Positions 23,501 through 38,500 of a stretch of 64,000 nt of DNA are shown here, one piece after another (positions within the stretch are counted from its first letter, which is position 1; each line of letters opens with the position of its first letter). The notes beneath the pieces were generated by a model. It was given only the letters and a program-made list of their open reading frames with translations, made no database searches and had not been told where the DNA came from. The position numbers and the translations under genes are program-made. Origin of the DNA: Chrysomallon squamiferum (taxonomy: Eukaryota; Mollusca; Gastropoda; Neomphalida; Peltospiridae); the NCBI GenBank assembly GCA_012295275.1, contig CM022665.1:30680957-30744956 (forward strand), read 5' to 3'.

Positions 23501-26500
23501 ATTAATTCAAGGCTAATTATTTTTCTCGTTAAGTATAAAATAATTCCCAGTTGTTCATTGGTGGTGAATTGTGAGGTTCATCATTTTCAGGAAAATTATT
23601 ATTTTTTTTATTTTTTTTCTCTGTAACTGGTTAATTAAGAGTATATGTGCACATTTGAATATCTTTGCTTAAATATAATGTGAATTAAATAATGTTATTC
23701 AAGTCTTTGAAGGAAAAAGTGATGAAGCAAGGCTAGTGAATTTTCTCATGTCCAGTAAAAAATAACTTTCAGTCTATGCATCAATGGCAAATTGTGAAGT
23801 TTCATTGCCTTCACATAGAACATACATCACTTCTGGGTTCATTTTTGTAGATTAGGAGTATATTTGCATTTGCTGTTCTTAATCCAACCAGTTGAGTGGT
23901 TAATGGTTTATGCTTCTAGTTGGTGACATCTTTAATATTACACATTCAGTTATCTTTGGTTAAGTCTTTTGTGGGTTAAAGCCATTATTTGTAACTTTTG
24001 GATAAAAGAAATTATATACAAGACTACTGAATTTTCTACTGCTTTAAAAAATAATTTTCTCCTATAGGAAAGCATTTGTCCATTTCTGTAATGTTAATTT
24101 GGTATTTAAATCACTTTAATATATTTTGCAGGTTCTTGAAAAAAAGAAGAAAAAACACCCTTGTTAAATCAAGGCTAATTATTTTTCTCATGCAGTGTAA
24201 AATAATTCCCTGTCCACCAATGGTATATGAAGAGTATACGTGCACATTCGAATATCTTTGTTTTCTAATATTTTGGTGACTGTTTTTTGGTGGGTTTTTT
24301 TTTTTTGCCATTTATATCTTGTGGCTGTTATGCATTTGATACTTAATTCTCTTGACAAAAATCCTTGATAGTTAATTTCTGTAAAGCAGGAGTATATTTG
24401 CATTGGTGTTGTAATCCATCCAACCAATTGAGTGGTTAATGGTTTATGCATTTACTTGGTGACATCTTTAATATTACACATTCAAATTATCTTTTGTTAA
24501 ATCTTGTGTGGGTTAAAGTTCGTTATACGCAACTTTTGGATAAAAAAAAAAATTACATACAAGAGTACTGAATTTTCTTGTGTAGTAAAAAATAATTTTG
24601 AGTGAATTCAGCAGTAGTAATTTATGAGGTTTTTTATTTTCATGAAAATAATAGTAAAAAAAATATTCTTATTGTTTTTTATTTATTTATTTTTTTTTTC
24701 TTAAAGAAAATTAAAACTGAATATCTGGTCTTTTTTTTTTTTTAATAAACAGGTGTAATGACTTTTACTATTTTAATGACTGTTTTCTAATATTTTGGTG
24801 GGTGTTTTTGGGTGTTTTTTTTTTTTCCATTTATATCTTGTGGCTGTTTTGCATTTGATACTTGATTCTCTTGATAAATAGTCTTGACAGTTGACTACAA
24901 AACTAAGAAACTCCTCTTCAGAACTTCGATAGGCACTGTAATTTGAATTGTAGAAAAAAAAAAGAAGAAGAAAAACAGTTTAATTCAAGGCTAATTATTT
25001 TTCTCTTGTTAAGTATAAAATAATTCCCAGTTGTTCATTGGTGGTGAATTGTGAGGTTCATCATTTTCAGGAAAATTATTATTTTTTTTATTTTTTTTCT
25101 CTGTAACTGGTTAATTAAGAGTATATGTGCACATTTGAATATCTTTGCTTAAATATAATGTGAATTAAATAATGTTATTCAAGTCTTTGAAGGAAAAAGT
25201 GATGAAGCAAGGCTAGTGAATTTTCTCATGTCCAGTAAAAAATAACTTTCAGTCTATGCATCAATGGCAAATTGTGAAGTTTCATTGCCTTCACATAGAA
25301 CATACATCACTTCTGGGTTCATTTTTGTAGATTAGGAGTATATTTGCATTTGCTGTTGTTAATCCAACCAGTTGAGTGGTTAATGGTTTATGCTTCTAGT
25401 TGGTGACATCTTTAATATTACACATTCAATTATCTTTGGTTAAGTCTTTTGTGGGTTAAAGCCATTATTTGTAACTTTTGGATAAAAGAAATTATATACA
25501 AGACTACTGAATATTCTACTGCTGTAAAAAATAATTTTGTCGTTTAGGAAAGCATTTGTCCATTTCTGTAATGTTAATTTGGTATTTAAATCACTTTAAT
25601 ATATTTTGCAGATTCTTGAGAAAAACAGAAAAAAACACCCTGGTTAAATCAAGGCTAATTATTTTTCTCATGCAGTGTAAAATAATTCCCAGTCCACCGA
25701 TGGTATATGAAGAGTATACGTGCACATTCGAATATCTTTGTTTTCTAATATTTTGGTGACTGTTTTTTGTTTTTTGTTTTTTTTCTTTTGCCATTTATAT
25801 CTTCTGGCTGTTTTGCATTTGATACTTAATTCTCTTGACAAATATCCATCACAGTTGATTTCTGTAAAGCAGGAGTATATTTGCATTGGTGTTGTTAATC
25901 CAACCAATTGAGTGGTTAATGGTTTATGCATTTACTTGGTGACATCTTTAATATTACACATTCAAATTATCTTTTGTTAAATCTAGTGTGGGTTAAAGTT
26001 CGTTATTTGCAACATTTGGATAAAAAAAAAAATTACATACAAGAGTACTGAATTTTCTCGTGTAGTAAAAAATAATTTTGAGTGAATTCAGCAGTAGTAA
26101 TTTATGAGGTTTTTTATTTTCATGAAAATAATAGTAAAAAAATATTCTTATTGTTTTTTATTTATATTTTTTTTTTCTTAAAGAAAATTAAAACTGAATA
26201 TTTTTTTTTTTTTTAATAAACAGGTGTAATGACTTTTACTATTTTAATGACTGTTTTCTAATATTTTGGTGGGTGTTTTGGGTTTTTTTTTTTTTTTTTT
26301 TCCATTTAGATCTTGTGGCTGTTTTGCATTTGATACTTAATTCTCTTGATAAATAGTCTTGACAGTTGACTACAAAACTAAGAAACTCCTCTTCAGAATT
26401 TCGATAGGCACTGTAATTTGAATTGTACAAAAAAAGAAGAAGAAAAACAGATTAATTCAAGGCTAATTATTTTTCTTGTTAAGTATAAAATAATTCCCAG

Positions 26501-29500
26501 TTGTTCATTGGTGGTGAATTGTGAGGTTCATCATTTTCAGGAAAATTATTATTTTTTTTATTTTTTTTCTCTGTAACTGGTTAATTAAGAGTATATGTGC
26601 ACATTTGAATATCTTTGCTTAAATATAATGTGGATTAAATTATGTTATTGAAGTCTTTGAAGGAGAAAGTGATGAAGCAAGGCTTGTGAATTTTCTCATG
26701 TCCAGTAAAAAATAACTTTCAGTCTATGCATCAATGGCAAATTGTGAAGTTTCATTGCCTTCACATAGAACATACATCACTTCTGGGTTCATTTTTGTAG
26801 ATTAGGAGTAAATTTGCATTTCCTGTTGTTAGTCCAACCAGTTGAGTGGTTAATGGTTTATTCTTTTAGTTGGTGACATCTTTAATATTACACAATCAGT
26901 TATCTTTCGTTAAGTCTTTTGTGGGTTAAAGTCATTATTTGTAACCTTTGGATAAAAAAGAAAATGTCATACAATACTATTGAATTTTGTGAGGCAGTAA
27001 AAAATAACTTTCACTCTATGCATCAATGGCAAATTGTGAAGTTTCATTGCCTTCACTTTGAGCATACATCACTTCTGGGTTCATTTTTGTAGATTAGGAG
27101 TAAATTTGCATTTCCTGTTGTTAGTCCAACCAGTTGAGTGGTTAATGGTTTAGGATTCTACTTGGTGACATCTTTAATATTACACATTCAGTTATCTTTG
27201 GTTAAGTCTTTTGTGGGTTAAAGCCATTATTTGTAACTTTTGGATAAAAGAAATTATATACAAGACTACTGAATTTTCTCATGCTGTAAAAAATAATTTT
27301 CTCCTATAGGAAAGCATTTGTCCATTTCTGTAATGTTAATTTGCTATTTAAATCACTTTAATATATTTTGCTGGTTCTTGAAAAAAAAAAAAAAAAACCC
27401 TGGTTAAATCAAGGCTAATTATTTTTCTCATGCAGTGTAAAATAATTCCCAGTCCACTGATGGTATATGAAGAGTATACCTGGACATTCGAATATCTTTG
27501 TTTTCTAATATTTTGGTGACTGTTTTTTAGTTTTTTTTTCCATTTATATCTTGTGGTTGTTTTGCATTTGATAATTAATTCTCTTGATAAATAGTCTTGA
27601 CAGTTGATTTCTGTAAAGCAGGAGTATATTTGCATTGGTGTTGTTAATCCAACCAATTGAGTGGTTAATGGTTTATGCATTTACTTGGTGACATCTTTAA
27701 TATTACACATTCAAATTATCTTTTGTTAAATCTTGTGTGTGTTAAAGTTCGTTATTCGCAACCTTTGGATAAAAAAAAAAATTACATACAACAGTACTGA
27801 ATTTTCTCGTGTAGTAAAAATTTTTTAGTGAATTCAGCAGTCGTAATTTATGAGGTTTTTTATCTTTCATGAAAATAATAGTAAAAAAAAGATTCTTATT
27901 GTTTTTTATTTTTATTTTTTTTTTTCTTAAAGAAAATTAAAACTGAATATCTGGTCTTTTTTTTTTTTAAAAAACATGTGTAATGACTTTTACTATTTTA
28001 ATGACTGTTTTCTAATATTTTGGTGACTGTTTTTGGGTGGTTTTTTTTTTTTCCATTTATATCTTGTGGCTGTTTTGCATTTGATACTTAATTCTCTTGA
28101 TAAATAGTCTTGACAGTTGACTACAAAACTAAGAAACTCCTCTTCAGAACATCGATAGGCACTGTAATTTGAATTGTAGAAAAAAAAAGAAGAAGAAAAA
28201 CAGTTTAATTCAAGGCTAATTATTTTTCTCGTTAAGTATAAAATAATTCCCAATTGTTCATTGGTGGTGAATTGTGAGGTTCATCATTTTCAGGAAAATT
28301 ATTTTTATTTTTATTTTTTTTTTCTCTGTAACTGATTAATTAAGAGTATATGTGCACATTTGAATATCTTTGCTTAAATATAATGTGGATTAAATTATGT
28401 TATTCAAGTCTTTGAAGGAAAAAGTGATGAAGCAAGGCTAGTGAATTTTCTCATGTCCAGTAAAAAATAACTTTCAGTCTATGCATCAATGGCAAATTGT
28501 GAAGTTTCATTGCCTTCACATAGAACATACATCACTTCTGGGTTCATTTTGGTAGATTAGGAGTATATTTGCATTTGCTGTTGTTAATCCAACCAGTTGA
28601 GTGGTTAATGGTTTATGCTTCTAGTTGGTGACATCTTTAATATTACACATTCAATTATCTTTGGTTAAGTCTTTTGTGGGTTAAAGCCATTATTTGTAAC
28701 TTTTGGATAAAAGAAATTATATACAAGACTACTGAATATTCTACTGCTGTAAAAAATAATTTTGTCGTTTAGGAAAGCATTTGTCCATTTCTGTAATGTT
28801 AATTTGGTATTTAAATCACTTTAATATATTTTGCAGATTCTTGAGAAAAAAAAAAGAAAAAAAACACCCTGGTTAAATCAAGGCTAATTATTTTTCTCAT
28901 GCAGTGTAAAATAATTCCCAGTCCACCGATGGTATATGAAGAGTATACGTGCACATTCGAATATCTTTGTTTTCTAATATTTTGGTGACTGTTTTTTGTT
29001 TTTTTTTTTTTTTCTTTTGCCATTTATATCTTCTGGCTGTTTTGCATTTGATACTTAATTCTCTTGACAAATATCCATCACAGTTGATTTCTGTAAAGCA
29101 GGAGTATATTTGCATTGGTGTTGTTAATCCAACCAATTGAGTGGTTAATGGTTTATGCATTTACTTGGTGACATCTTTAATATTACACATTCAAATTATC
29201 TTTTGTTAAATCTAGTGTGGGTTAAAGTTCGTTATTTGCAACATTTGGATAAAAAAAAAAAATTACATACAAGAGTACTGAATTTTCTCGTGTAGTAAAA
29301 AATAATTTTGAGTTAATTCAGCAGTAGTAATTTATGAGGTTTTTTATTTTCATGAAAATAATAGTAAAAAAATATTCTTATTTTTTTTATTTTTTCTTAA
29401 AGAAAATTAAAACTGAATATCTGGTCTTTTTTTTTTAATAAACAGGTGTAATGACTTTTACTATTTTAATGACTGTTTTCTAATATTTTGGTGGGTGTTT

Positions 29501-32500
29501 TGGGGTTTTTTTTTTTTTTTTTTCCATTTATATCTTGTGGCTGTTTTGCATTTGATACTTGATTCTCTTGATAAATAGTCTTGACAGTTGACTACAAAAC
29601 TAAGAAACTCCTCTTCAGAATTTCGATAGGCACTGTAATTTGAATTGTACAAAAAAAGAAGAAGAAAAACAGATTAATTCAAGGCTAATTATTTTTCTCG
29701 TTAAGTATAAAATAATTCCCAGTTGTTCATTGGTGGTGAATTGTGAGGTTCATCATTTTCAGGAAAATTATTATTTTTTTTATTTTTTTTCTCTGTAACT
29801 GGTTAATTAAGAGTATATGTGCACATTTGAATATCTTTGCTTAAATATAATGTGAATTAAATAATGTTATTCAAGTCTTTGAAGGAAAAAGTGATGAAGC
29901 AAGGCTAGTGAATTTTCTCATGTCCAGTAAAAAATAACTTTCAGTCTATGCATCAATGGCAAATTGTGAAGTTTCATTGCCTTCACATAGAACATACATC
30001 ACTTCTGGGTTCATTTTTGTAGATTAGGAGTATATTTGCATTTGCTGTTCTTAATCCAACCAGTTGAGTGGTTAATGGTTTATGCTTCTAGTTGGTGACA
30101 TCTTTAATATTACACATTCAGTTATCTTTGGTTAAGTCTTTTGTGGGTTAAAGCCATTATTTGTAACTTTTGGATAAAAGAAATTATATACAAGACTACT
30201 GAATTTTCTACTGCTGTAAAAAATAATTTTCTCCTATAGGAAAGCATTTGTCCATTTCTGTAATGTTAATTTGGTATTTAAATCACTTTAATATATTTTG
30301 CAGGTTCTTGAAAAAAAGAAGAAAAAACACCCTTGTTAAATCAAGGCTAATTATTTTTCTCATGCAGTGTAAAATAATTCCCTGTCCACCAATGGTATAT
30401 GAAGAGTATACGTGCACATTCGAATATCTTTGTTTTCTAATATTTTGGTGACTGTTTTTTGGTGATTTTTTTTTTTTTGCCATTTATATCTTGTGGCTGT
30501 TATGCATTTGATACTTAATTCTCTTGACAAAAATCCTTGATAGTTAATTTCTGTAAAGCAGGAGTATATTTGCATTGGTGTTGTTAATCCAACCAATTGA
30601 GTGGTTAATGGTTTATGCATTTACTTGGTGACATCTTTAATATTACACATTCAAATTATCTTTTGTTAAATCTTGTGTGGGTTAAAGTTCGTTATTTGCA
30701 ACATTTGGATAAAAAAAAAAAATTACATACAAGAGTACTGAATTTTCTCGTGTAGTAAAAAATAATTTTGAGTGAATTCAGCAGTAGTAATTTATGAGGT
30801 TTTTTATTTTCATGAAAATAATAGTAAAAAAATATTCTTACTGTTTTTTATTTTTTATTTTTTCTTAAAGAAAATTAAAACTGAATATCTGGTCTTTTTT
30901 TTTTAATAAACAGGTGTAATGACTTTTACTATTTTAATGACTGTTTTCTAATATTTTGGTGGGTGTTTTGGGTTTTTTTTTTTTTTTTTTTTTTTTTCCA
31001 TTTAGATCTTGTGGCTGTTTTGCATTTGATACTTAATTCTCTTGATAAATAGTCTTGACAGTTGACTACAAAACTAAGAAACTCCTCTTCAGAATTTCGA
31101 TAGGCACTGTAATTTGAATTGTACAAAAAAAGAAGAAGAAAAACAGATTAATTCAAGGCTAATTATTTTTCTCGTTAAGTATAAAATAATTCCCAGTTGT
31201 TCATTGGTGGTGAATTGTGAGGTTCATCATTTTCAGGAAAATTATTATTTTTTTTATTTTTTTTCTCTGTAACTGGTTAATTAAGAGTATATGTGCACAT
31301 TTGAATATCTTTGCTTAAATATAATGTGAATTAAATAATGTTATTCAAGTCTTTGAAGGAAAAAGTGATGAAGCAAGGCTAGTGAATTTTCTCATGTCCA
31401 GTAAAAAATAACTTTCAGTCTATGCATCAATGGCAAATTGTGAAGTTTCATTGCCTTCACATAGAACATACATCACTTCTGGGTTCATTTTTGTAGATTA
31501 GGAGTATATTTGCATTTCCTCTTGTTAATCCAACCAGTTGAGTGGTTAATGGTTTATGAATTTACTTCGTGACACCTTTAATATTACACATTCAATTATC
31601 TTTGGTTAAGTCTTTTGTGGGTTAAAGCCATTATTTGTAACTTTTGGATAAAAGAAATTATATACAAGACTACTGAATTTTCTACTGCTGTAAAAAATAA
31701 TTTTCTCCTATAGGAAAGCATTTGTCCATTTCTGTAATGTTAATTTGGTATTTAAATCACTTTAATATATTTTGCAGGTTCTTGAAAAAAAGAAGAAAAA
31801 ACACCCTTGTTAAATCAAGGCTAATTATTTTTCTCATGCAGTGTAAAATAATTCCCTGTCCACCAATGGTATATGAAGAGTATACGTGCACATTCGAATA
31901 TCTTTGTTTTCTAATATTTTGGTGACTGTTTTTTGGTGGGTTTTTTTTTTTGCCATTTATATCTTGTGGCTGTTATGCATTTGATACTTAATTCTCTTGA
32001 CAAAAATCCTTGATAGTTAATTTCTGTAAAGCAGGAGTATATTTGCATTGGTGTTGTTAATCCAACCAATTGAGTGGTTAATGGTTTATGCATTTACTTG
32101 GTGACATCTTTAATATTACACATTCAAATTATCTTTTGTTAAATCTTGTGTGGGTTAAAGTTCGTTATTTGCAACATTTGGATAAAAAAAAAAATTACAT
32201 ACAAGAGTACTGAATTTTCTTGTGTAGTAAAAAATAATTTTGAGTGAATTCAGCAGTAGTAATTTATGAGGTTTTTTATTTTCATGAAAATAATAGTAAA
32301 AAAAATATTCTTATTGTTTTTTATTTATTTATTTTTTTTTTTTCTTAAAGAAAATTAAAACTGAATATCTGGTCTTTTTTTTTTTTAATAAACAGGTGTA
32401 ATGACTTTTACTATTTTAATGACTGTTTTCTAATATTTTGGTGGGTGTTTTTGGGTTTTTTTTTTTTTTTTTTTTTTTCCATTTAGATCTTGTGGCTGTT

Positions 32501-35500
32501 TTGCATTTGATACTTAATTCTCTTGATAAATAGTCTTGACAGTTGACTACAAAACTAAGAAACTCCTCTTCAGAATATCGATAGGCACTGTAATTTGAAT
32601 TGTACAAAAAAAGAAGAAGAAAAACAGATTAATTCAAGGCTAATTATTTTTCTCGTTAAGTATAAAATAATTCCCAGTTGTTCATTGGTGGTGAATTGTG
32701 AGGTTCATCATTTTCAGGAAAATTATTATTTTTTTTTTTTTTTTTCTCTGTAACTGGTTAATTAAGAGTATATGTGCACATTTGAATATCTTTGCTTAAA
32801 TATAATGTGAATTAAATAATGTTATTCAAGTCTTTGAAGGAAAAAGTGATGAAGCAAGGCTAGTGAATTTTCTCATGTCCAGTAAAAAATAACTTTCAGT
32901 CTATGCATCAATGGCAAATTGTGAAGTTTCATTGCCTTCACATAGAACATACATCACTTCTGGGTTCATTTTTGTAGATTAGGAGTAAATTTGCATTTCC
33001 TGTTGTTAGTCCAACCAGTTGAGTGGTTAATGGTTTATGCTTCTAGTTGGTGACATCTTTAATATTACACATTCAGTTATCTTTGGTTAAGTCTTTTGTG
33101 GGTTAAAGCCATTATTTGTAACTTTTGGATAAAAGAAATTATATACAAGACTACTGAATTTTCTACTGCTGTAAAAAATAATTTTCTCCTATAGGAAAGC
33201 ATTTGTCCATTTCTGTAATGTTAATTTGGTATTTAAATCACTTTAATATATTTTGCAGGTTCTTGAAAAAAAGAAGAAAAAACACCCTTGTTAAATCAAG
33301 GCTAATTATTTTTCTCATGCAGTGTAAAATAATTCCCTGTCCACCAATGGTATATGAAGAGTATACGTGCACATTCGAATATCTTTGTTTTCTAATATTT
33401 TGGTGACTGTTTTTTGGTGATGTTTTTTTTTTTGCCATTTATATCTTGTGGCTGTTTTGCATTTGATACTTAATTCTCTTGACAAAAATATCCATCATAG
33501 TTAATTTCTGTAAAGCAGGAGTATATTTGCATTGGTGTTGTTAATCCAACCAATTGAGTGGTTAATGGTTTATGCATTTACTTGGTGACATCTTTAATAT
33601 TACACATTCAAATTATCTTTTGTTAAATCTTGTGTGGGTTAAAAAGTTCGTTATTTGCAACATTTGGATAAAAAAAAAAATTACATACAAGAGTACTGAA
33701 TTTTCTTGTGTAGTAAAAAATAATTTTGAGTGAATTCAGCAGTAGTAATTTATGAGGTTTTTTATTTTCATGAAAATAATAGTAAAAAAAATATTCTTAT
33801 TGTTTTTTATTTATTTATTTTTTTTTTTCTTAAAGAAAATTAAAACTGAATATCTGGTCTTTTTTTTTTTTAATAAACAGGTGTAATGACTTTTACTATT
33901 TTAATGACTGTTTTCTAATATTTTGGTGGGTGTTTTTGGGTGTTTTTTTTTTTTTTTTCCATTTATATCTTGTGGCTGTTTTGCATTTGATACTTGATTC
34001 TCTTGATAAATAGTCTTGACAGTTGACTACAAAACTAAGAAACTCCTCTTCAGAACATCAATAGGCACTGTAATTTGAATTGTAGAAAAAAAAAGAAGAA
34101 GAAAAACAGTTTAATTCAAGGCTAATTATTTTTCTTGTTAAGTATAAAATAATTCCCAATTGTTCATTGGTGGTGAATTGTGAGGTTCATCATTTTCAGG
34201 AAAATTATTATTTTTTTTATTTTTTTTCTCTGTAACTGATTAATTAAGAGTATATGTGCACATTTGAATATCTTTGCTTAAATATAATGTGAATTAAATA
34301 ATGTTATTCAAGTCTTTGAAGGAAAAAGTGATGAAGCAAGGCTAGTGAATTTTCTCATGTCCAGTAAAAAATAACTTTCAGTCTATGCATCAATGGCAAA
34401 TTGTGAAGTTTCATTGCCTTCACATAGAACATACATCACTTCTGGGTTCATTTTTGTAGATTAGGAGTATATTTGCATTTGCTGTTGTTAATCCAACCAG
34501 TTGAGTGGTTAATGGTTTATGCTTCTAGTTGGTGACATCTTTAATATTACACATTCAGTTATCTTTGGTTAAGTCTTTTGTGGGTTAAAGCCATTATTTG
34601 TAACCTTTGGATAAAAAAAAAATGTCATACAATACTATTGAATTTTGTGAGGCAGTAAAAAATAACTTTCACTCTATGCATCAATGGCAAATTGTGAAGT
34701 TTCATTGCCTTCACTTTGAACATACATCACTTCTGGGTTCATTTTTGTAGATTAGGAGTAAATTTGCATTTCCTCTTGTTAATCCAACCAGTTGAGTGGT
34801 TAATGGTTTATGCTTCTAGTTGGTGACATCTTTAATATTACACATTCAATTATCTTTGGTTAAGTCTTTTGTGGGTTAAAGCCATTATTTGTAACTTTTG
34901 GATAAAAGAAATTATATACAAGACTACTGAATATTCTACTGCTGTAAAAAATAATTTTGTCGTTTAGGAAAGCATTTGTCCATTTCTGTAATGTTAATTT
35001 GGTATTTAAATCACTTTAATATATTTTGCAGATTCTTGAAAAAAACACAAAAAAACACCCTGGTTAAATCAAGGCTAATTATTTTTCTCATGCAGTGTAA
35101 AATAATTCCCAGTCCAGCGATGGTATATGAAGAGTATACGTGCACATTCGAATATCTTTGTTTTCTAATATTTTGGTGACTGTTTTTTGTTTTTTGTTTT
35201 TTTTCTTTTGCCATTTATATCTTGTGGCTGTTTTGCATTTGATACTTAATTCTCTTGACAAATATCCATGACAGTTGATTTCTGTAAAGCAGGAGTATAT
35301 TTGCATTGGTGTTGTTAATCCAACCAATTGAGTGGTTAATGGTTTATGCATTTACTTGGTGACATCTTTAATATTACACATTCAAATTATCTTTTGTTAA
35401 ATCTAGTGTGGGTTAAAGTTCGTTATTTGCAACATTTGGATAAAAAAAAAAAATTACATACAAGAGTACTGAATTTTCTCGTGTAGTAAAAAATAATTTT

Positions 35501-38500
35501 GAGTGAATTCAGCAGTAGTAATTTATGAGGTTTTTTATTTTCATGAAAATAATAGTAAAAAAATATTCTTATTGTTTTTTATTTTTTTTTTTTTTTTTCT
35601 TAAAGAAAATTAAAACTGAATATCTGGTCTTTTTTTTTTAATAAACAGGTGTAATGACTTTTACTATTTTAATGACTGTTTTCTAATATTTTGGTGGGTG
35701 TTTTGGGTTTTTTTTTTTTTTTTTTTTCCATTTATATCTTGTGGCTGTTTTGCATTTGATACTTGATTCTCTTGATAAATAGTCTTGACAGTTGACTACA
35801 AAACTAAGAAACTCCTCTTCAGAATTTCGATAGGCACTGTAATTTGAATTGTACAAAAAAAGAAGAAGAAAAACAGATTAATTCAAGGCTAATTATTTTT
35901 CTCGTTAAGTATAAAATAATTCCCAGTTGTTCATTGGTGGTGAATTGTGAGGTTCATCATTTTCAGGAAAATTATTATTTTTTTTATTTTTTTTCTCTGT
36001 AACTGGTTAATTAAGAGTATATGTGCACATTTGAATATCTTTGCTTAAATATAATGTGAATTAAATAATGTTATTCAAGTCTTTGAAGGAAAAAGTGATG
36101 AAGCAAGGCTAGTGAATTTTCTCATGTCCAGTAAAAAATAACTTTCAGTCTATGCATCAATGGCAAATTGTGAAGTTTCATTGCCTTCACATAGAACATA
36201 CATCACTTCTGGGTTCATTTTTGTAGATTAGGAGTAAATTTGCATTTCCTCTTGTTAATCCAACCAGTTGAGTGGTTAATGGTTTATGCTTCTAGTTGGT
36301 GACATCTTTAATATTACACATTCAATTATCTTTGGTTAAGTCTTTTGTGGGTTAAAGCCATTATTTGTAACCTTTGGATAAAAAAAAAATGTCATACAAT
36401 ACTATTGAATTTTGTGAGGCAGTAAAAAATAACTTTCACTCTATTTTGTTTCATTGCCTTCACTTTGAGCATACATCACTTCTGGGTTCAAGGAGTAAAT
36501 TTGCATTTCCTGTTGTTAGTCCAACCAGTTGAGTGGTTAATGGTTTAGGATTCCATTATTTTAATATTACACATTCACTTTGGTTTGGAAAGCCAAAACT
36601 TTTGGATAAAAGAAATTATATACAAGACTACTGAATATTCTACTGCTGTAAAAAATAATTTTGTCGTTTAGGAAAGCATTTGTCCATTTCTGTAATGTTA
36701 ATTTGGTATTTAAATCACTTTAATATATTTTGCAGATTCCTGAAAAAAACACAAAAAAACACCCTGGTTAAATCAAGGCTAATTATTTTTCTCATGCAGT
36801 GTAAAATAATTCCCAGTCCAGCGATGGTATATGAAGAGTATACCTGGACATTCGAATATCTTTGTTTTCTAATATTTTGGTGACTGACTGTTTTTGTTTT
36901 TTTTTTTTTTTTTTTTTTGCCATTTATATCTTGTGGCTGTTTTGCATTTGATACTTAATTCTCTTGACAAATATCCATCACAGTTGATTTCTGTAAAGCA
37001 GGAGTATATTTGCATTGGTGTTGTTAATCCAACCAATTGAGTGGTTAATGGTTTATGCATTTACTTGGTGACATCTTTAATATTACACATTCAAATTATC
37101 TTTTGTTAAATCTAGTGTGGGTTAAAGTTCGTTATTTACACATTCAAATTTCTTTTGTTAAACTTTGGATAAAAAAAAATTACATACAACAGTACTGAAT
37201 TTTCTCGTGTAGTAAAAAATAATTTTGAGTGAATTCAGCAGTAGTAATTTATGAGGTTTTTTATTTTCATGAAAATAATAGTAAAAAAATATTCTTATTG
37301 TTTTTTTTTTTTTTTTTTTTTCTTAAAGAAAATTAAAACTGAATATCTGGTCTTTTTTTTTTTTTAATAAACAGGTGTAATGACTTTTACTATTTTAATG
37401 ACTGTTTTCTAATATTTTGGTGGGTGTTTTTGGGTTTTTTTTTTTTTCCATTTATATCTTGTGGCTGTTTTGCATTTGATACTTAATTCTCTTGATAAAT
37501 AGTCTTGACAGTTGACTACAAAACTAAGAAACTCCTCTTCAGAACTTCGATAGGCACTGTAATTTGAATTGTACAAAAAAAGAAGAAGAAAAACAGATTA
37601 ATTCAAGGCTAATTATTTTTCTCGTTAAGTATAAAATAATTCCCAGTTGTTCATTGGTGGTGAATTGTGAGGTTCATCATTTTCAGGAAAATTATTATTT
37701 TTTTTTTTTTTTTTCTCTGTAACTGGTTAATTAAGAGTATATGTGCACATTTGAATATCTTTGCTTAAATATAATGTGGATTAAATTATGTTATTCAAGT
37801 CTTTGAAGGAAAAAGTGATGAAGCAAGGCTAGTGAATTTTCTCATGTCCAGTAAAAAATAACTTTCAGTCTATGCATCAATGGCAAATTGTGAAGTTTCA
37901 TTGCCTTCACATAGAACATACATCACTTCTGGGTTCATTTTTGTAGATTAGGAGTATATTTGCATTTGCTGTTGTTAATCCAACCAGTTGAGTGGTTAAT
38001 GGTTTATGCTTCTAGTTGGTGACATCTTTAATATTACACATTCAGTTATCTTTGGTTAAAAAAAAAATCTTTTGTGGGCAGTTAAAGCCATTATTTGTAA
38101 CTTTTGGATAAAAGAAATTATATACAAGACTACTGAATTTTCTACTGCTTAAAAATTATTTTCTCCTATAAATAATTTTGTCGGGAAAGCATTTGTCCAT
38201 TTCTGTAATGTTAATTTGGTATTTAAATCACTTTAATATATTTTGCAGGTTCTTGAAAAAAAGAAGAAAAAACACCCTTGTTAAATCAAGGCTAATTATT
38301 TTTCTCATGCAGTGTAAAATAATTCCCTGTCCACCAATGGTATATGAAGAGTATACGTGCACATTCGAATATCTTTGTTTTCTAATATTTTGGTGACTGT
38401 TTTTGGTGGGTTTTTTTTTTTTTTTGCCATTTATATCTTGTGGCTGTTTTGCATTTGATACTTAATTCTCTTGACAAAAATCCATTGACAGTTAATTTCT

